Of a DNA stretch of 64,000 bases, positions 11,763-24,100 are shown in pieces (within the stretch, counting starts at the first letter, position 1; every line of letters begins with the position of its first letter). Below the pieces are notes generated by a model that was not told the origin of the DNA, did not search any database, and worked only from the letters and a program-made list of their open reading frames with translations. The stretch covers positions 20,816-84,815 of the forward strand of contig JADNRX010000240.1 in the NCBI GenBank assembly GCA_015501595.1, written 5' to 3'. The stretch is from Hymenopellis radicata. Taxonomy: Eukaryota; Basidiomycota; Agaricomycetes; Agaricales; Physalacriaceae. The position numbers and the translations under genes were made by a program.

Positions 11763-12531
11763 GGATGGGGATCGGAAACGACACCCACAAAGCGGCTTCT
11801 TAATAAGACATGCCTTTAGGTTGAGATAGCCGCCGGAACAGATCTAGAGGGTACTGGCTACGAACGGCCTGCAAGAGAATAGAACGCAGTAGAACATATG
11901 AACAGTTCGGATCGGTGTTGAATCTGTAACAGATAAGCGCGGTTATGGATGATTTGTGTGGATGAGATTCGAGAGGCGCTGCTTCTTGATATTGAGATGG
12001 TTGGGATCAAAGTTCAATCCGACCAGCAGGTAAGAGAGGCCTTCGGTAAAAGACTTTTTGCGGAGGGTTTTACATGTATCACGGCAGTACATGTTGTTGA
12101 TCATTGATGTGCGAAAGTCATTTGCCTGGTCGTCCAGCGTTCGTAGTCGGTGGTGGCTGCAGACCGCGGTATGATGTTCCTCGTGAGAACTCCTTCGGCG
12201 AAATCTGCCGGCGGCAGCTTGCTGCTTCATACTCATACGTCTCGCGTCGATTCGACTCGATCGCCCGACAGTACGAATCTATGTTTGTTCTCATCAAATT
12301 TATGCTGTACTGTAACGCGTTGAACCTGAGTCAGTTGATACAATCTATGAGCGATCAGCCCAAGCGCCGACTGTATGGGCAATGGCCATGTCCAGGCCAT
12401 GTCCTGTGTACGGAAGCACACAGAGATGCTGTAACGTGGCATAGCAGGTGTACCTCGGAGTATCGGGCGGTATGTTTACTTTTGTCACTGTCACTCGAAC
12501 GACTTGATTCATTCTGCTTTCCCTGCCCAGA
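11763..12531 (+). other. Intergenic, no supported gene
   Basis: Short open frames occur on both strands but none shows a recognisable family, consistent splice sites or protein-like composition. It contains the shared 5' regions of the divergent DUF6533 and P450 genes. Confidence 0.5.
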
Positions 12532-15001
12532 ATGGACGACTCAAGCGCTCTCTACTTCGTTCTAGTCCTCGTCCTCGTACTTTCAGCTCTCTACATTAAG
12601 AAGCAGAGACACGCAGCCATCTCCATTGCGCACCTGAATGGCCCGGCCACGGCCTGTTCAGATGCTGTACTTGGTAGTAACGACATCGGTCTGGCTTCAG
12701 GACAATTTGCTAATACAGTGTAGGCAACCTTGGAGACTACTACCGGAATGGAGTTGGCGCGCACGAATTCCAATGGCAAGAAAAGTATGGCGCCGTCTAT
12801 CGTGTCAAAGGACTGCTCGGTGTAGGTTCCCGACTAACATATATCCAAAGGCTGACTCCAGTGTATAGGAAGACCGTTTATTCGTGTCTGATCCTAAGGT
12901 TGCTTCTTTCTGTGTCCTGCGAATGGAATCACTCAACGACCTTAGACACTGCGACACATCTACCAAAGTGCCGGCACGAGATTTCTCAAGCCTACGGGTC
13001 GAAGAGAGTTCGGTCGAATGGCCTTCGGAAGAGGGATCGCATTTGCCCAACGTAGGACTAAGCTTTATCTTTAGTATGCATACTGATCGCTCTGTCCAGA
13101 TAATGTCCACAAGAGGCAGAGGAAACTGCTCAGTCGTGCGTTTGGGCAAAGTGAAATTCATAGCATGCTACCAGTCTTCCTCGAAAAGGCTGACGAGGTA
13201 CACTTGTTCTACTCTGATTATATGCTACCTAACATACAGTAACATCAGCTCTGCCAAATCTGGATGGACATTCTCGCGCAACACGAAACGAATTCTGTCG
13301 ATCTCGAAGTCACAGATTGGCTCTCTCGCTGCGCGACAGATGTGATTGGTGAAGGTACGTGTATCGTAATCGTCTAGACACCGTGTTCAAGCAATTTCAG
13401 CTGCTTTCAAGTATCAGGTGCAGTATATCCTTGTCCTCACGCCACATCCTTCTGACGTCGCACCCTAGTTCAACAGCTTGGTAGACAGCAATAACGCACT
13501 GGCCAAGGCATATGATAGCATGTTGTAAGTTGACTCTCACTGTTGATACATCTACTTCACAGTACAAAGGGTCAATACCTTCGGTTTGCCGACCAAGAGC
13601 GGCGTATTCCTTCAGCAAGCTCTCATTCGAGCTCCTGCAGCAGTGTTTTGGCTCCTAGAGCGACTTCCTTCTCGTAGTCTTCATGGACTCAAGAAAGTAG
13701 CCCGAGTTGGCGATGAGGTTGCCCGTCAACTTGTCAAGGAACGCAGAAAGACTCTGGCGGAGAACTTGGATAGCCCTCCAAGTGACGTGCTTAGTACCTT
13801 ATGTATTGTCATCCATCTGTGCTAGGGTCTTCGTTTTGTCTTTAACATTGTCCTTTGCAGTGCGGGCAAACGCTGAGACCAATACAGAAACAAGACTTAA
13901 CGATGAGGAACTTTCAGCAAACATGAGGTGCACCTTTGTCTATCTCTCACCGTGATGTTGATCCTGACACTCTCTTTGTCAGAACAATAATCGCAGCGGG
14001 ACGTGAGTCTGCCTTTTTGTGTGACGATATATCCTCACGCTCATTGACCTAGTTGAGACTACCAGCAGCTCGACTGCTTTCCTCCTCTACGAACTCTCGA
14101 AACACCCCGAAGTGCAAGTCAAGCTTCGTACTGAAGTCGTGGAAACCATGGCGACGATTCGGATGCGAGGTCAACAAGATGTATCGGTAAACGATCTGGA
14201 CAGTATGACTTACAGCCTCGCCGTTGTCAAGGTTTGTTCTTAGCCTTCGTTCAAGGATTGCATCGTTCATATGAGCTAGGAAAGCATGCGTATGCATCCG
14301 GTCGTATATGGCCCATTCCTGGAAGCCGCGAATGACGAAGTCCTACCACTGTCAAAACCAATACGTACACTCGACGGACGCACGATAGCTGAACTTCCGA
14401 TTGGCAAGGGGCAGCTTATGCATATCTCCATTGCGGGGTATAATCGGTCCGTCTTCCTCTATCAAACACGACGAGAATGTGCTCACAAGGAGAGTAATAG
14501 CTTAGAAGAATTATGGGGTCAAGACTCTCAGCAATTCAATCCTGAGCGATGGTTGGGTAATTTCACGGGATTCAATGCTACAGCCTCGCCGTTTGGGATT
14601 TATTCTGGCCTGTGCGCAATAATCCTTCCGCATCGACTGTTTGCTCATGGCTCCTAATAGAGGTAACTTTGTCGGCGGAAACCAATCCTGTCTTGGGTGT
14701 GTTCCTTCATCCATTCTCGGCGCTGTTCAAACGCTAACCTTAACCTGCCTCGTAGCTGGCGATTCGCGTACGTCCCCCCTCGTCCTCACGGACACGCTCT
14801 AACACTTGTTTTCTGCTGTTGATTAGAATCCTTGAAATCCAAGTCATCCTCGTTAAAATCATTCAAGCCTTCGATCTCAAATACCCCAAGGACACACAGG
14901 ACATTGTACGTGCCCCGAGTGGGGTTATGGCACCTGTTCTTCCAGGCCAAGAGGGAAAGAAGTTGATCTTGAAGGTGACCAGCGTTTCACAATCTGAGTA
15001 A
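12532..15001 (+). CDS. Cytochrome P450 monooxygenase, microsomal type
   Basis: At least a dozen exons join in frame. The N-terminus is a membrane anchor (YFVLVLVLVLSALYI) followed by a proline-containing hinge. Recognisable blocks in order are NLGDYYRNGVGAHEFQWQ, LRHIYQSAGTRFLKP, the C-helix region NVHKRQRKLLSRAF, the I-helix oxygen-binding stretch AAGLETTSSSTAF, the K-helix ESMRMHP (ExxR), FNPERWL, and the heme loop FVGGNQSCLGWRFA with its Cys ligand, formed by splicing across two introns. The end reads VRAPSGVMAPVLPGQ. All key residues are present, so the gene looks functional. It would oxidise a hydrophobic substrate using a P450 reductase at the ER. No biosynthetic partner genes lie next to it, so the substrate is unknown. 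Confidence 0.9.
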
Positions 15002-15342
15002 GTGCGGATATGCAAGTGTTTCCCTTATTTTTTTCCAGCCAATATAAGTAGAGGCCGTTGATTATTGATTCCCTCTGTCTGTGTGGCGTGACTTATTTCG
15101 AACCGCTAGCCTTTCGAGCACTGCGTGGGTCTGCTCGCTCGGAGGAGCAACATCTAGCACGACTCCCCAACTTCTATCGTGTCAGAACTGAAATCACATG
15201 TTGCGCCACTCACCACTTGGACGTTGAACGAGTCTGAGCTTGCGAGGAGACGTTCATAAGGTGCTGACTAAGCCAACAGTTCAGATTGTTGATCGCCTAC
15301 CGTTCGCCATCACATGCCTCGTTTGTCTTTGTACCCACTCTC

Positions 15343-16372
15343 ATGGCTAACATTTTCTTTCACGAGTGCTTCACACCGCCATACGGTTTTGACCGTATCT
15401 CTCAAATAGAAGACGACGCGCTCTTCTACGACCTTGACGATTTGCCTATTGTACCACCGTCCTTCGACAACATTGTTATCACAGAATGCCTCCACGCTAC
15501 GGGGACCTCGAGCGTCTATAGTGGATATATCGAAGATGATGAGGGTGAGCGCTATGAATACGATGTTGCCTTCAAGTTTGGTGAAGTCGGCCGCGTCCGC
15601 TTCGAGGCCGAGCAATATACCCGGATGGCCAAGCTCCAAGGAACGGCGATTCCTCGTCTGTTTGGGCTTGCCTTTGCGAAAACAAAGCGCGGAGGCCACT
15701 TTGCCTGTCTGATGATGGAAAAGTTTGGCTCCTCCCTTGATTGTGCTCTTATTAGTCTAGCGCGGTCAGAAAAGTGTGTTATATCTTATATCAAATTCCC
15801 TCCACTTATCTTTGCCTAGAGCTATTATTCTCAGTCATCTTCAAGCCGTCCACGATACAGGCCTTCTCCATGCCGACTTCAGGGAGAGGAACGTGTTGCA
15901 ACGTGGAGAAGATTTTCGACTTGTTGATTTCGATCAAATGCGCGAATCGCACACATGTTCTGTCCCAGATGAGAGACCTGACTTCTATGACATGCCAGAT
16001 GTCTTTACAGAGGAAACACGGCAAACCATCTGTCGTGACATACGCATTCATGCACGGAACATGTACTTCTGGGACGAAGGTGTGTAGCGATATTAGTTGA
16101 ATGCCTTTTTTGACCGAACAATGGCAGGCACAGTAACTGTCGGAGGATATTTATTCCAGAAAGAAGGATTGCCGTCTAGCAGGATCATGGACGAGGTCTT
16201 TCCCCGCATCTACTTTCGCCGATACAAAGGCGACGACCTTAACGATGTGTTGTGGCATTATTTCAAGCACGTCCAAACTCTCCTTGACCGCGGAGAATGT
16301 GATGTTCAGTACCTCAAAGCCCACATTGATGAGACTGCGGTTCAGCTGGAACCTCAGTGGCGCGCCAAGTAG
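15343..16372 (+). CDS. Kinase-like family copy C
   Basis: Exons 15343-15773, 15820-16079 and 16128-16372 give 311 residues. It has the family layout: FDNIVITECLHATGTSSVYSG in place of a glycine loop, the beta-3 lysine in AFKFGE, the hinge CLMMEKFGSS, the catalytic loop LLHADFRERNVLQR, and LVDFDQM where DFG would be. The C-terminal helical part (WHYFKHVQTLL ... DETAVQLEPQWRAK) is family-specific. The acceptor at about 16431 could add a tail reading RTLPPLPPIVRPQ, similar to the tail of copy F. It is the most diverged of the intact copies and stands alone between the P450 and the ubiquitin-like gene. Its role is unknown; it resembles fungal protein-kinase/APH-type phosphotransferases only in the catalytic core. 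Confidence 0.85.
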
Positions 16373-17031
16373 GGTTTTCGTTCATCTTTGTTCCATCAGC
16401 TGAATTGTTTGCTAGGAGGACACTTCCGCCACTTCCGCCAATCGTACGTCCTCAACCATATAAACAGTTTAGTTTCGTCAATACTCACCGCCAACGCTCC
16501 CGGGCCTGACTTTGATATGTTTCATTGTGTTTATGATCCACGCCTATGCAATCCATGAGCAACTTGGGAGGCCAGAACCATTATGAGGAACGTACCTGAC
16601 TCTGACGGCCATACCGCTACCACCATGACGCCGACAGAGATGAACTACTTGTTCGTGAGTCGATACATTTGAGTGCTTTTCGTCTGGACGAGTGGTCCGC
16701 ATAACCATGAAGCTGTGAATATACCAGAAGCAAGACTTCACTGATTGGTGTGAGAGGATACGGCCATGGCGCAGCTGTAGGTCATCATGAGTTGAGTGGA
16801 ACGTCCAGGACAGAAGAATCTGGAGGATGACGCACTTGAATTACCGAAATGACCGCGGCCGCAATCTGTTCGTAGCTAAAATTTGTGCCCAGCAGCCTCA
16901 GAAAAACTTGCAAGTATTCGTAGATGAAACCATGTCAAAAAAGAGACGACGTCGAGAAACAAGTTCAATTGGTATACTATAGTGCACTAGTCGGCTGCTT
17001 TGTCGCTAGCGCGTTCGACATGAGGCTTAGC
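16373..17031 (+). other. Intergenic, no supported gene
   Basis: Short open frames only. The first ~60 bases include the putative tail exon of kinase-like copy C. A short CTTCCGCCA tandem lies near 16426-16440. Confidence 0.5.
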
Positions 17032-18255
17032 TTAAACCAGCAAAAGCCTTGAACCCTCCTTGATACCGTAGGATAATAAAAACCTGTCCCGCTGGAGCTG
17101 CTGCCCACCGGACATCAACCGCTGCTTCTCAGTGGGAAGCTTCTCAGCTCGCTCGATCAAATCGCAGACAAGCCCGACTGGGACCGCGTCAGTCTGAGCG
17201 GGGACTCTAAGTGTAATAGTCTTTCCACCAGTGGTGCTGACCGACAGTGCGAACGGCGCTGGCCCGCTCCCGCCTAGTAGTGATTGGGATAACGTCAACT
17301 TTTTTTAAAACTTGCGACCTGAGAACAAGAAATATACTAACCTGGGGGACGCGCTACCATGAGGATCGTAGAACCACCTACCACCTTGAGATCTTTCAAC
17401 GTCTCAGCGTTCTGCAACTCTTTCCCCCCGAAAATCAGACGTAGGTCCTGATAAGCGATGCCCGCCACTTCGGCGATGAGGACCTTCACAAATGCCACCG
17501 TCGCCTCTGGCGAAGCCTGCAAGTCGTAGCTCTTGTTGGTCGACGGTGTCTTGACGCAGAATGAGATGCTCTGGATGGAGCTGGTTGGCGGGGCAGCTTG
17601 CGGAGAAGCGCTGGGAGAAGACGACCGGTAAGAGGCTGTCGGGGAGGGCGATCTCTGAAAGCCTCGGAGTCCTAGAAGCGGTGAGGCGGAACGGAAAGAG
17701 TCGGTAGGGGAGGATGCCCTTCCACCATAGGCCCGTGGGGACGGAGATCGTTGAAATGGCCTCGAAGGCGCGTTATTGCGGTATCCTCCATCTATCAATC
17801 ATACATCAGCCATCATCATCCACACAATGAACGCGGTGGCGTTGAAGGCTCACCTTCGAAGAGCTGCCGTCCGCGGCCACGCTGAAGAGCGGCAAACGCG
17901 TCTTCTTGACCTTTCAAAAAGGCGGCATCGTCAGGGCCCGTCACATCCTTGGTCGAAGTGACAATCAGCTCGCTGAGGTCGTGGATGAGGAAGCGCCAAT
18001 GCTCCGGATGGATGACCTCGCAATGGCCGTTGATCTGAGTCGTCTGGAACGCAACGTCTCGAGGGTTCAGATCGGACTCGGAGAAAGTGTCAAGAACAAA
18101 GTCTACTGCTCGCTACAAGACACCGCGTCAGCTCGACGGATAATTAAAGGACGAGAATAGGTGTTTACCGCATGCGAGCCAGCGACGAGACGACGGTCAC
18201 ACAGGACGGCGTCGTTGCCGTGGCGGAGGATGAGCGTTTCGCCAGTAAACGACAT
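17032..18255 (-). CDS. Protein with two C-terminal ubiquitin-like domains
   Basis: It starts at 18255 (MSFTGETLILRHGNDAV). The N-terminal ~125 residues form a conserved-looking domain (RAVDFVLDTFSESD, HPEHWRFLIHDLSE). A Ser/Pro-rich linker with RSPSP repeats follows, then two ubiquitin-like folds: FCVKTPSTNKSYDLQ ... DLRLIFGGKELQNAETL, and FALSVSTTGGKTITL ... EKQRLMSGGQQLQRD. The last residues are KEGSRLLLV, with no C-terminal Gly-Gly, so it should act as an adaptor, not as a conjugated modifier. The junction into the second ubiquitin-like domain (around 17342/17298) is out of phase by one base. It would be restored by one fewer A in the A7 run at 17300-17306, so either an indel error or an unrecognised splice form is present. 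Confidence 0.72.
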
Positions 18256-18602
18256 GGGGAGCTGGTATTGAAATTAAGGGAAAGAAAGGATGAATACCGA
18301 AAAGACTGAGATATTTACAGTTTATATAGTCGACGCATCATCTGGTCTCCGTCGCGACTGATCCCAGTAGAGGACTCTTATCCCAAAAGAAGAGTTCTTG
18401 TCGAGAGAACAATGCTCATAGAACCCTATTGAAGGCTTTTTGGATGAAGGAACACCAAGACATTGTGACGGTTTGAGTAAAAGAGTCGGGCCGGGCTGTT
18501 CCGGACGCCTTGCAGAGTCCAGACCATACGGCAACATTCTGGCAAATTAAATGATGTCTACTTCCAAGAGTGTAACTACTATAAGCATGTATATAATCCT
18601 CG

Positions 18603-21220
18603 TCACAACCCACTTCCAACTCCCCAATACTCACTCAATTTCCACGGAAGCATTACGCGCCCACGCAAGCTCATAACAGCATCTACACCAAACAAGCCCT
18701 CTCCGCGCGTCCACACTCGTCCAGGGACTTGTCCCACAGGACTACTCGCGGCGGGTATCCCATTGAACGAGATAGTCTTCAGATTCGGACATCTCTCAAA
18801 GAACTGAACGGCAAACTCCTGCTGCACAACATCTAGCCCATCGTCCATGGGATAATCCACCCGTCTAGGTCTATCAGTAAGAGACCGGACGTAGATAACG
18901 AACGTCTCGAGATGCGGAAAGTACTTGGCGATGACATGCGTCAAAGCAGTCTGGCCGAACAAAAATTCAGTCTCGGGCTCGCGCAGAAATACTGAAGACG
19001 CACGAGTTGGTTATCGGACAATTGATAGGATATGCCCGTCACCTCCAAGGATCGCACTCCAGTGCATATTTCGCCTGCAAATTTCACGAACAGAGACACC
19101 GGATTGCCGATATTACGAAGGAAAATGGCCTCGACACCTTTCACGGTGACGTTGCAATAGTGCCAATGTTCGCTAGCCTCAAACGAAAGTGTCTCCAGAC
19201 TTCGCGGGATCCCGCCAATCGGATATCCTTCTACTAACAAGTGCTGTAATCGAGGCGACGTGATCGAGAAATCGATGGGCGCAAGGTTATTGGCGGCTGG
19301 GCGCATCCAATGCGACAGGCTGAGAGAGCAAGCCTCAGGGAACCGACCCAAAAAGTCCTCCATGGCGCCAGCCAGCAATGTCAAGCAAAGGTCTAGATTC
19401 ACGACGTTGGGGCAAATAGGGAAAGCGCCCACGTCAAGCTCACATCGGGTATGAATGGTCAAATTGCGTAGTGTGGACGCGGACCCCGAGATCATAGAGC
19501 ACATTGCAAAGTTGTCGGATTTGCAGCGAATCACAAACTTGAGTTTCGACAACTTCTCCCATAATAGACAGGATGCGGGGGTTTCAGGCTTCGTGATGAG
19601 GCTCGTATTAGGACTTTTCCCCCTCCACGACTCGTCGATGGTGACCGAGGGCGCACCGGGAAAGTGAGAGGCCACAGTCGAAGCCGCGCGACGCATAACA
19701 TCCGCGAAAGCTCCGAGTTCTATCTCGGCGAAGAAGGACAGTGGCGCGTAGAGCGTGATGTCGGCCACTCGGCGGGCCAGAGACCACCACGACGGAACAT
19801 CAAATGTCACATCAGGACCATCTACATGGATGATATCAACAAGAGGGACGTGGAAAACACGCAAGTGGCCACAAAGATCTGAACGGCTATCCATGAAAGA
19901 ATTGAAGCGTGGTAAATATCCGAGAAGGTAAGTCGTGAAGTCCTGGTTGAATCTTCGACTGCTCCTCTTCTTCCTCTTCTGAAGGAAATTGTGATGTGCA
20001 GCGCCAAGGGGATCCGCATAGAGCAAGGGAGTGCAAAGAGACCGAAGCCATTTGCAGACTTTGACCAAGTCAAACAACGAGCCGGAGTTTGTGAAGGACA
20101 AGATGTACAGGTGAAGCTCCGGAGGGAGGCATTGAAATGTGGTAGAAGTGAGCGGATGGGAATAATCTGGTAGGTGTGGAGGTGGGTTGTCCACAGAGAC
20201 GCTGGTCGTAGGACTCGTCACATTGACATGTAAGCCTATGCCAGGCCTGTCTAAGCCAAAGACAGGACTAATGTTGTCTAAAGTGCGTAAAAGCAATTCG
20301 ACAAGGACGTGCTTTCCGAATGGCACATGCTCGTCACCGACAGCTTGATCTCTCTCGCCAGCTTCTAGCAAGACTGCATACCAAGCAACTATCACCCAAG
20401 AGATCTTTGTAGATACGCCTTGCAGTCGTCGGTGTCGAAATCACCTTGCGGAGCATAGTGTCGCCAAAAGGCGGCATGGAAAATATCCTCAGAGTCGTAG
20501 TAGCCGCCCCGGCTTCTGTAGATGGCACCGTCGAGTGGTATACGTTCAGGAACGAGCGCCAAAGAAAGATTAATCATGAGGTATAGACGTAAGGTCTCTC
20601 CAGGGAAGCGCGAATGATCATCGTTGCCTACGAGTCGTCAACAACTCATCGATCGAACAGGATTGAAGGACGTACCCTTTCCAGCCCCGTAAACGTACGT
20701 CAAGAGATTACTCAGAGGAACTCTGGCATGTTGTGCGAGGTAGAGGAGGCTCGCCAAGTACTTGAATGGGTTCGAGGGCTCCGTAATGGCGAGTATTATT
20801 ATTCTCGAGGCATCAACTTCCGACGTTTGACTGAGGTCCCAGCCGATGCGTTTGTCGTATAGACGGCTGGCATCACCACCCCGAGCGTAGAGAACAACGC
20901 ATCGTCAGATACTCCGGAGGCGGCCCATTCCTCTGCTGATGCGCCGGGTTTAGGGATAGTAGCGCGCAGGATAGCCGCCTCTGCAGCGACATGAGATGCG
21001 AAGGCGCTTGCAAAGTGGATGTATGCGGCTCTACGCTGTTCGGGGTCCGACGATGACTTGAGCTGGAGGTCTGAGAGGTCGAAGGAACATGCAGAGGGAC
21101 ATGCAGAGTCGATATGGTCCGTCAAGCCTGGATATCGTCAATCATAAGGTCGTTGAAGACGCTGGACCACTCACAGTGCCATGGAATCTCGCCCTCGGTG
21201 TTGGGGAACATCTGAGCCAT
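18603..21220 (-). CDS. Uncharacterised N-terminal domain plus F-box/LRR protein, frameshifted
   Basis: It starts at 21220 (MAQMFPNTEGEIPWHC) with an intron to 21125. The upstream half encodes an unrecognised globular region (DASRLYDKRIGWDLSQ, YLASLLYLAQHARVPLSNLL, ERIPLDGAIYRSRGGYYDSE). The downstream half has an F-box (FQCLPPELHLYILSF) and a leucine-rich part ending GQTALTHVIAKYF...SEYWGVG. The halves are linked by a continuous frame, but three single-base shifts break the gene: near 20880 (G run), near 20392 (GGG before TGATAG) and near 18985 (TTT run). Each is repaired by one extra base in the run. F-box proteins recruit substrates to SCF ubiquitin ligases. One gene or two adjacent genes cannot be decided. 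Confidence 0.6.
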
Positions 21221-21767
21221 GGGCGATGATGGAGGATGGCTGGAAAGTGAAACCTGCAGGCTAAAACTGGAGAGCGCAACCGGACCATGATAAGGCTAGA
21301 AGCCTAAATAATATCCTGGTCCAAGGGTATCCGGACGTTGAAGGGCTCTGAGCGCTGAGTAGCCATAGCCGACGCGTACGACTGTCGTGAACAATGACCA
21401 AGAACGGTCGAGTCGACCACCATCATCGCTGCCGAAATCGCTTCCGCTCTAGCCTCAACCTTGAACGTTATCATCCATGGCACACGACTCTGAACCTTCA
21501 GGTTGCTCGGCCACGTCCAGGCCAATACGTCTGACTGTTCCCCGCTGCTTCCCGACAAGCGATCCGCCCTGGACCCTTCTGTCCTTCTGCGTCAACCGAC
21601 CGACATGTTGCAGTGGCTTCCGTGCGCCTTGCATGCTTCGAGCATTCACACTCTGTCCCGGATTTCGATGCGACCTGGATGCGACGTACACAACAGCTCT
21701 CTGGTGTTTCGTGCTCTCATCACCAACTTTTCACATGCTTACGTCGACTTCGCCTTGCTCATGACGG
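21221..21767 (+). other. Intergenic, no supported gene
   Basis: Several overlapping short frames exist on both strands without family signals. A sharp change to SEC24-derived sequence occurs at about 21768. Confidence 0.45.
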
Positions 21768-22707
21768 AAAGCTTTCGAATGAACGTTCCCCCTCTTGTAA
21801 GAATCTGGTCTTTGACAGGCAGCATCCATTTGCCATCGAATGCTCAAGAGCGCGGGTGTTGTTCCTCTTCAATTCAGCGTGCCAGGATGTCGCAAGTTTC
21901 GTTGCCGAGTCGGGCGTTCCTTTTTTAAATCTTCACATTACACGTTAGGCCAGACGTACTATTAACCTGCTCTCAATGCTGTTGCCATGCCCATTATGTT
22001 GGAGGCCGTCATGCGTGTTCGCGCGTCAAGAGGTAACCGTCTTTTCAAAGAGTGAGTGATACTGGATGCTGAATGTTAATAGGTCTACGCATGTCATCGT
22101 TCCAGGGCAACTTTTTCGTTAGCTCTACCGATCTTCTTGCCATGCCTGCGGTTCCCCAAGACCAGTCGTACGCTATTGAAATCTAGATCGAGGAGACTAT
22201 TTCTGCGCCGTTTGTTGTCTTGCAAACTGCGATTCTGCACACCACCTGTCACGGTAAGCTCAAGACAATGTTAATTATCGCGCGTTGACTCAAAGACGGT
22301 AGGAGAGCGCCGAATCCGTGTTGTTACTTTGGCATTACCGACAACGTCGAGTCTGTCGGAGGTGTTTTCCTCTGTAGATCAGGTTGCACTCGCCACCTTC
22401 TTCGCAAACAAGGCCGTTGAGCGCTCGTTGACGCATAAGCTCGAGGACGCTCGCGATTTCGTGCACCAGATCTGGTGGACATCCTCATCGTGTACAGAAG
22501 CATCATGACAGCTGGAGGCGCGGGTGCAAGCGCGCAATTGGCCATTTCCGAAAACATGAAAATGCTTCCGGTCTTGATACTTGGGCTGCTGGAGAATGTG
22601 TGTGCTTCTACCTGCTCGTTTATCATTAGCTGACTGTGTTTTGAAGGTTGGTGTCCGACAAAGCGCGCAGATACCTCCCGATATCAGGGCGTACTCCCAA
22701 GCACTGC
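21768..22707 (+). pseudogene. Inverted partial copy of SEC24 (dead)
   Basis: This stretch matches about 3817-4830 of the intact SEC24 gene in the opposite orientation, introns included, so it arose by DNA-level duplication and not by retroposition. It carries an in-frame CAG to TAG change at 22184-22186 (in the [10 protein letters not shown] region of the intact protein), a one-base loss near 22467, and missing segments around 21950. Both ends of the gene are absent. The homology stops at about 22707, and 200 bp later kinase-like copy D begins. This repeats the SEC24-then-kinase order seen at copy B. Confidence 0.9.
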
Positions 22708-22917
22708 TGCTCAGTTTACCACCACCCTGAGAAGCGGTGGGTTTTTCAATCACCTTCACTCTACGGTCATTCACGAGACAAGTTTGTGCCTCTCTATATC
22801 GCGGTTCTTACGTGCGCAATGCGCCTGGACCAACGCCACGCACGTGACCTAGCCGCCCACACCTTTGTTGCTGGTCAGGGACCCCGTTCCTTGTAACTTA
22901 TCACTATCCCCACAACC

Positions 22918-24100
22918 ATGGCTGCATTTTGCTTCGACGAACAGTTCGAAGCTCCTAAATTCTACAACCGTATCTCTGAAGTAGTGGACGACTTACTCTT
23001 CTACCATAAATCCGCCCGGCCTATCGTGCCTAAGGCTTTCGACAGCATTGTCATCACAGAATGTCTTCATGCAACGGAGAATTCGAGCGTGTACAGCGGC
23101 TACTTTCTGGACCGCCAGGGCAAGCGTTATGAGGAATATGATGTTGCCTTCAAGTTCGGAGACGAAGAACAATTATGTCGCGAGGCCGAGAAATACGACA
23201 AGATGTTCAGGCTACAAGGAAAGGCGATTCCTCGTCTGATTGGGCTCGCGTTTGCGAAACGGACAAGAGGCGGCTACTTCGCTTGTCTCATGACAGAGAA
23301 GTTCGGCTCTTCTTTAGACTGTGATCTAATTTCTCTAGCGCGGTCAGATAAGTACGTCGTTTCAGATGGTGTTTGTTTCTTCGGCTTACCTTCATCCAGG
23401 GCTATTATTCTCAGTCACCTTCAATCTGTGCACGACAAGGGCTTAATTCATGCGGATTTCAAGGAGAGCAATGTGCTGCAACGAGGATCGGAGTTTCGAC
23501 TTGTCGATTTCGACCACATGCGGGAAACACACAAATGCACCGCGTCCGGCAAGGTTATCAACTTCTCAGAGCAGCCCGATTCCTTCTCAATGGAAGATTG
23601 GGACGCGATTTGCGCTTATGTACGTGTCCCCGCGCTGGACATGGACTTTTGGGATGATGGTATGTGATTTCATCCTCTTCAGCGAGCATTACTGAACCGC
23701 GCAGGCACGGTTTTTGTAAAAGGGTACTCTTGGAAAAAGGAGGGCCTGCCGTCCGCTAGAATTATGGAACTTCTTTTCCCCAAAGTTCTCCGTACCAAAT
23801 ACGACGATACCAAGGAGCTTCCCGACCTTCTCCTGCGCTACTTCAAGCATGTCCAGATCCTCCTTGAGAGCGGGAGGCGCGATATAGAGTATCTGAAAGC
23901 TCACATCAACGAGACTGCGGCGCAAGTGGAAAAAGAGTGGCGCAGCGGGTACGTTCGTTTCATTGTGTCTGCTACATCCGCTCATATAGTCAATGAACAG
24001 TCAGAAAAAACGCCCCGCACCCGCGGAGCCACCTGCACGAGCTGTAAGGGCGCGTGTGTCTAAATCAAATCGTCGAGCCGTGCGGACAGAGGTACGGTGA
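22918..24100 (+). CDS. Kinase-like family copy D with basic C-terminal tail
   Basis: Exons 22918-23351, 23400-23659, 23705-23948 and 24001-24100 give about 345 residues. The core shows no glycine loop (ITECLHATENSSVYSGYF), the beta-3 lysine AFKFGD, the hinge CLMTEKFGSS, the catalytic loop IHADFKESNVL and LVDFDHM. The fourth exon is in phase and encodes a Lys/Arg/Pro-rich tail (QKKRPAPAEPPARAVRARV) that could be a nuclear localisation signal or nucleic-acid-binding tail. This is an inference from composition. All catalytic-type residues of the family are present. The promoter region (22710-22917) is shared with copy E. Confidence 0.85.
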
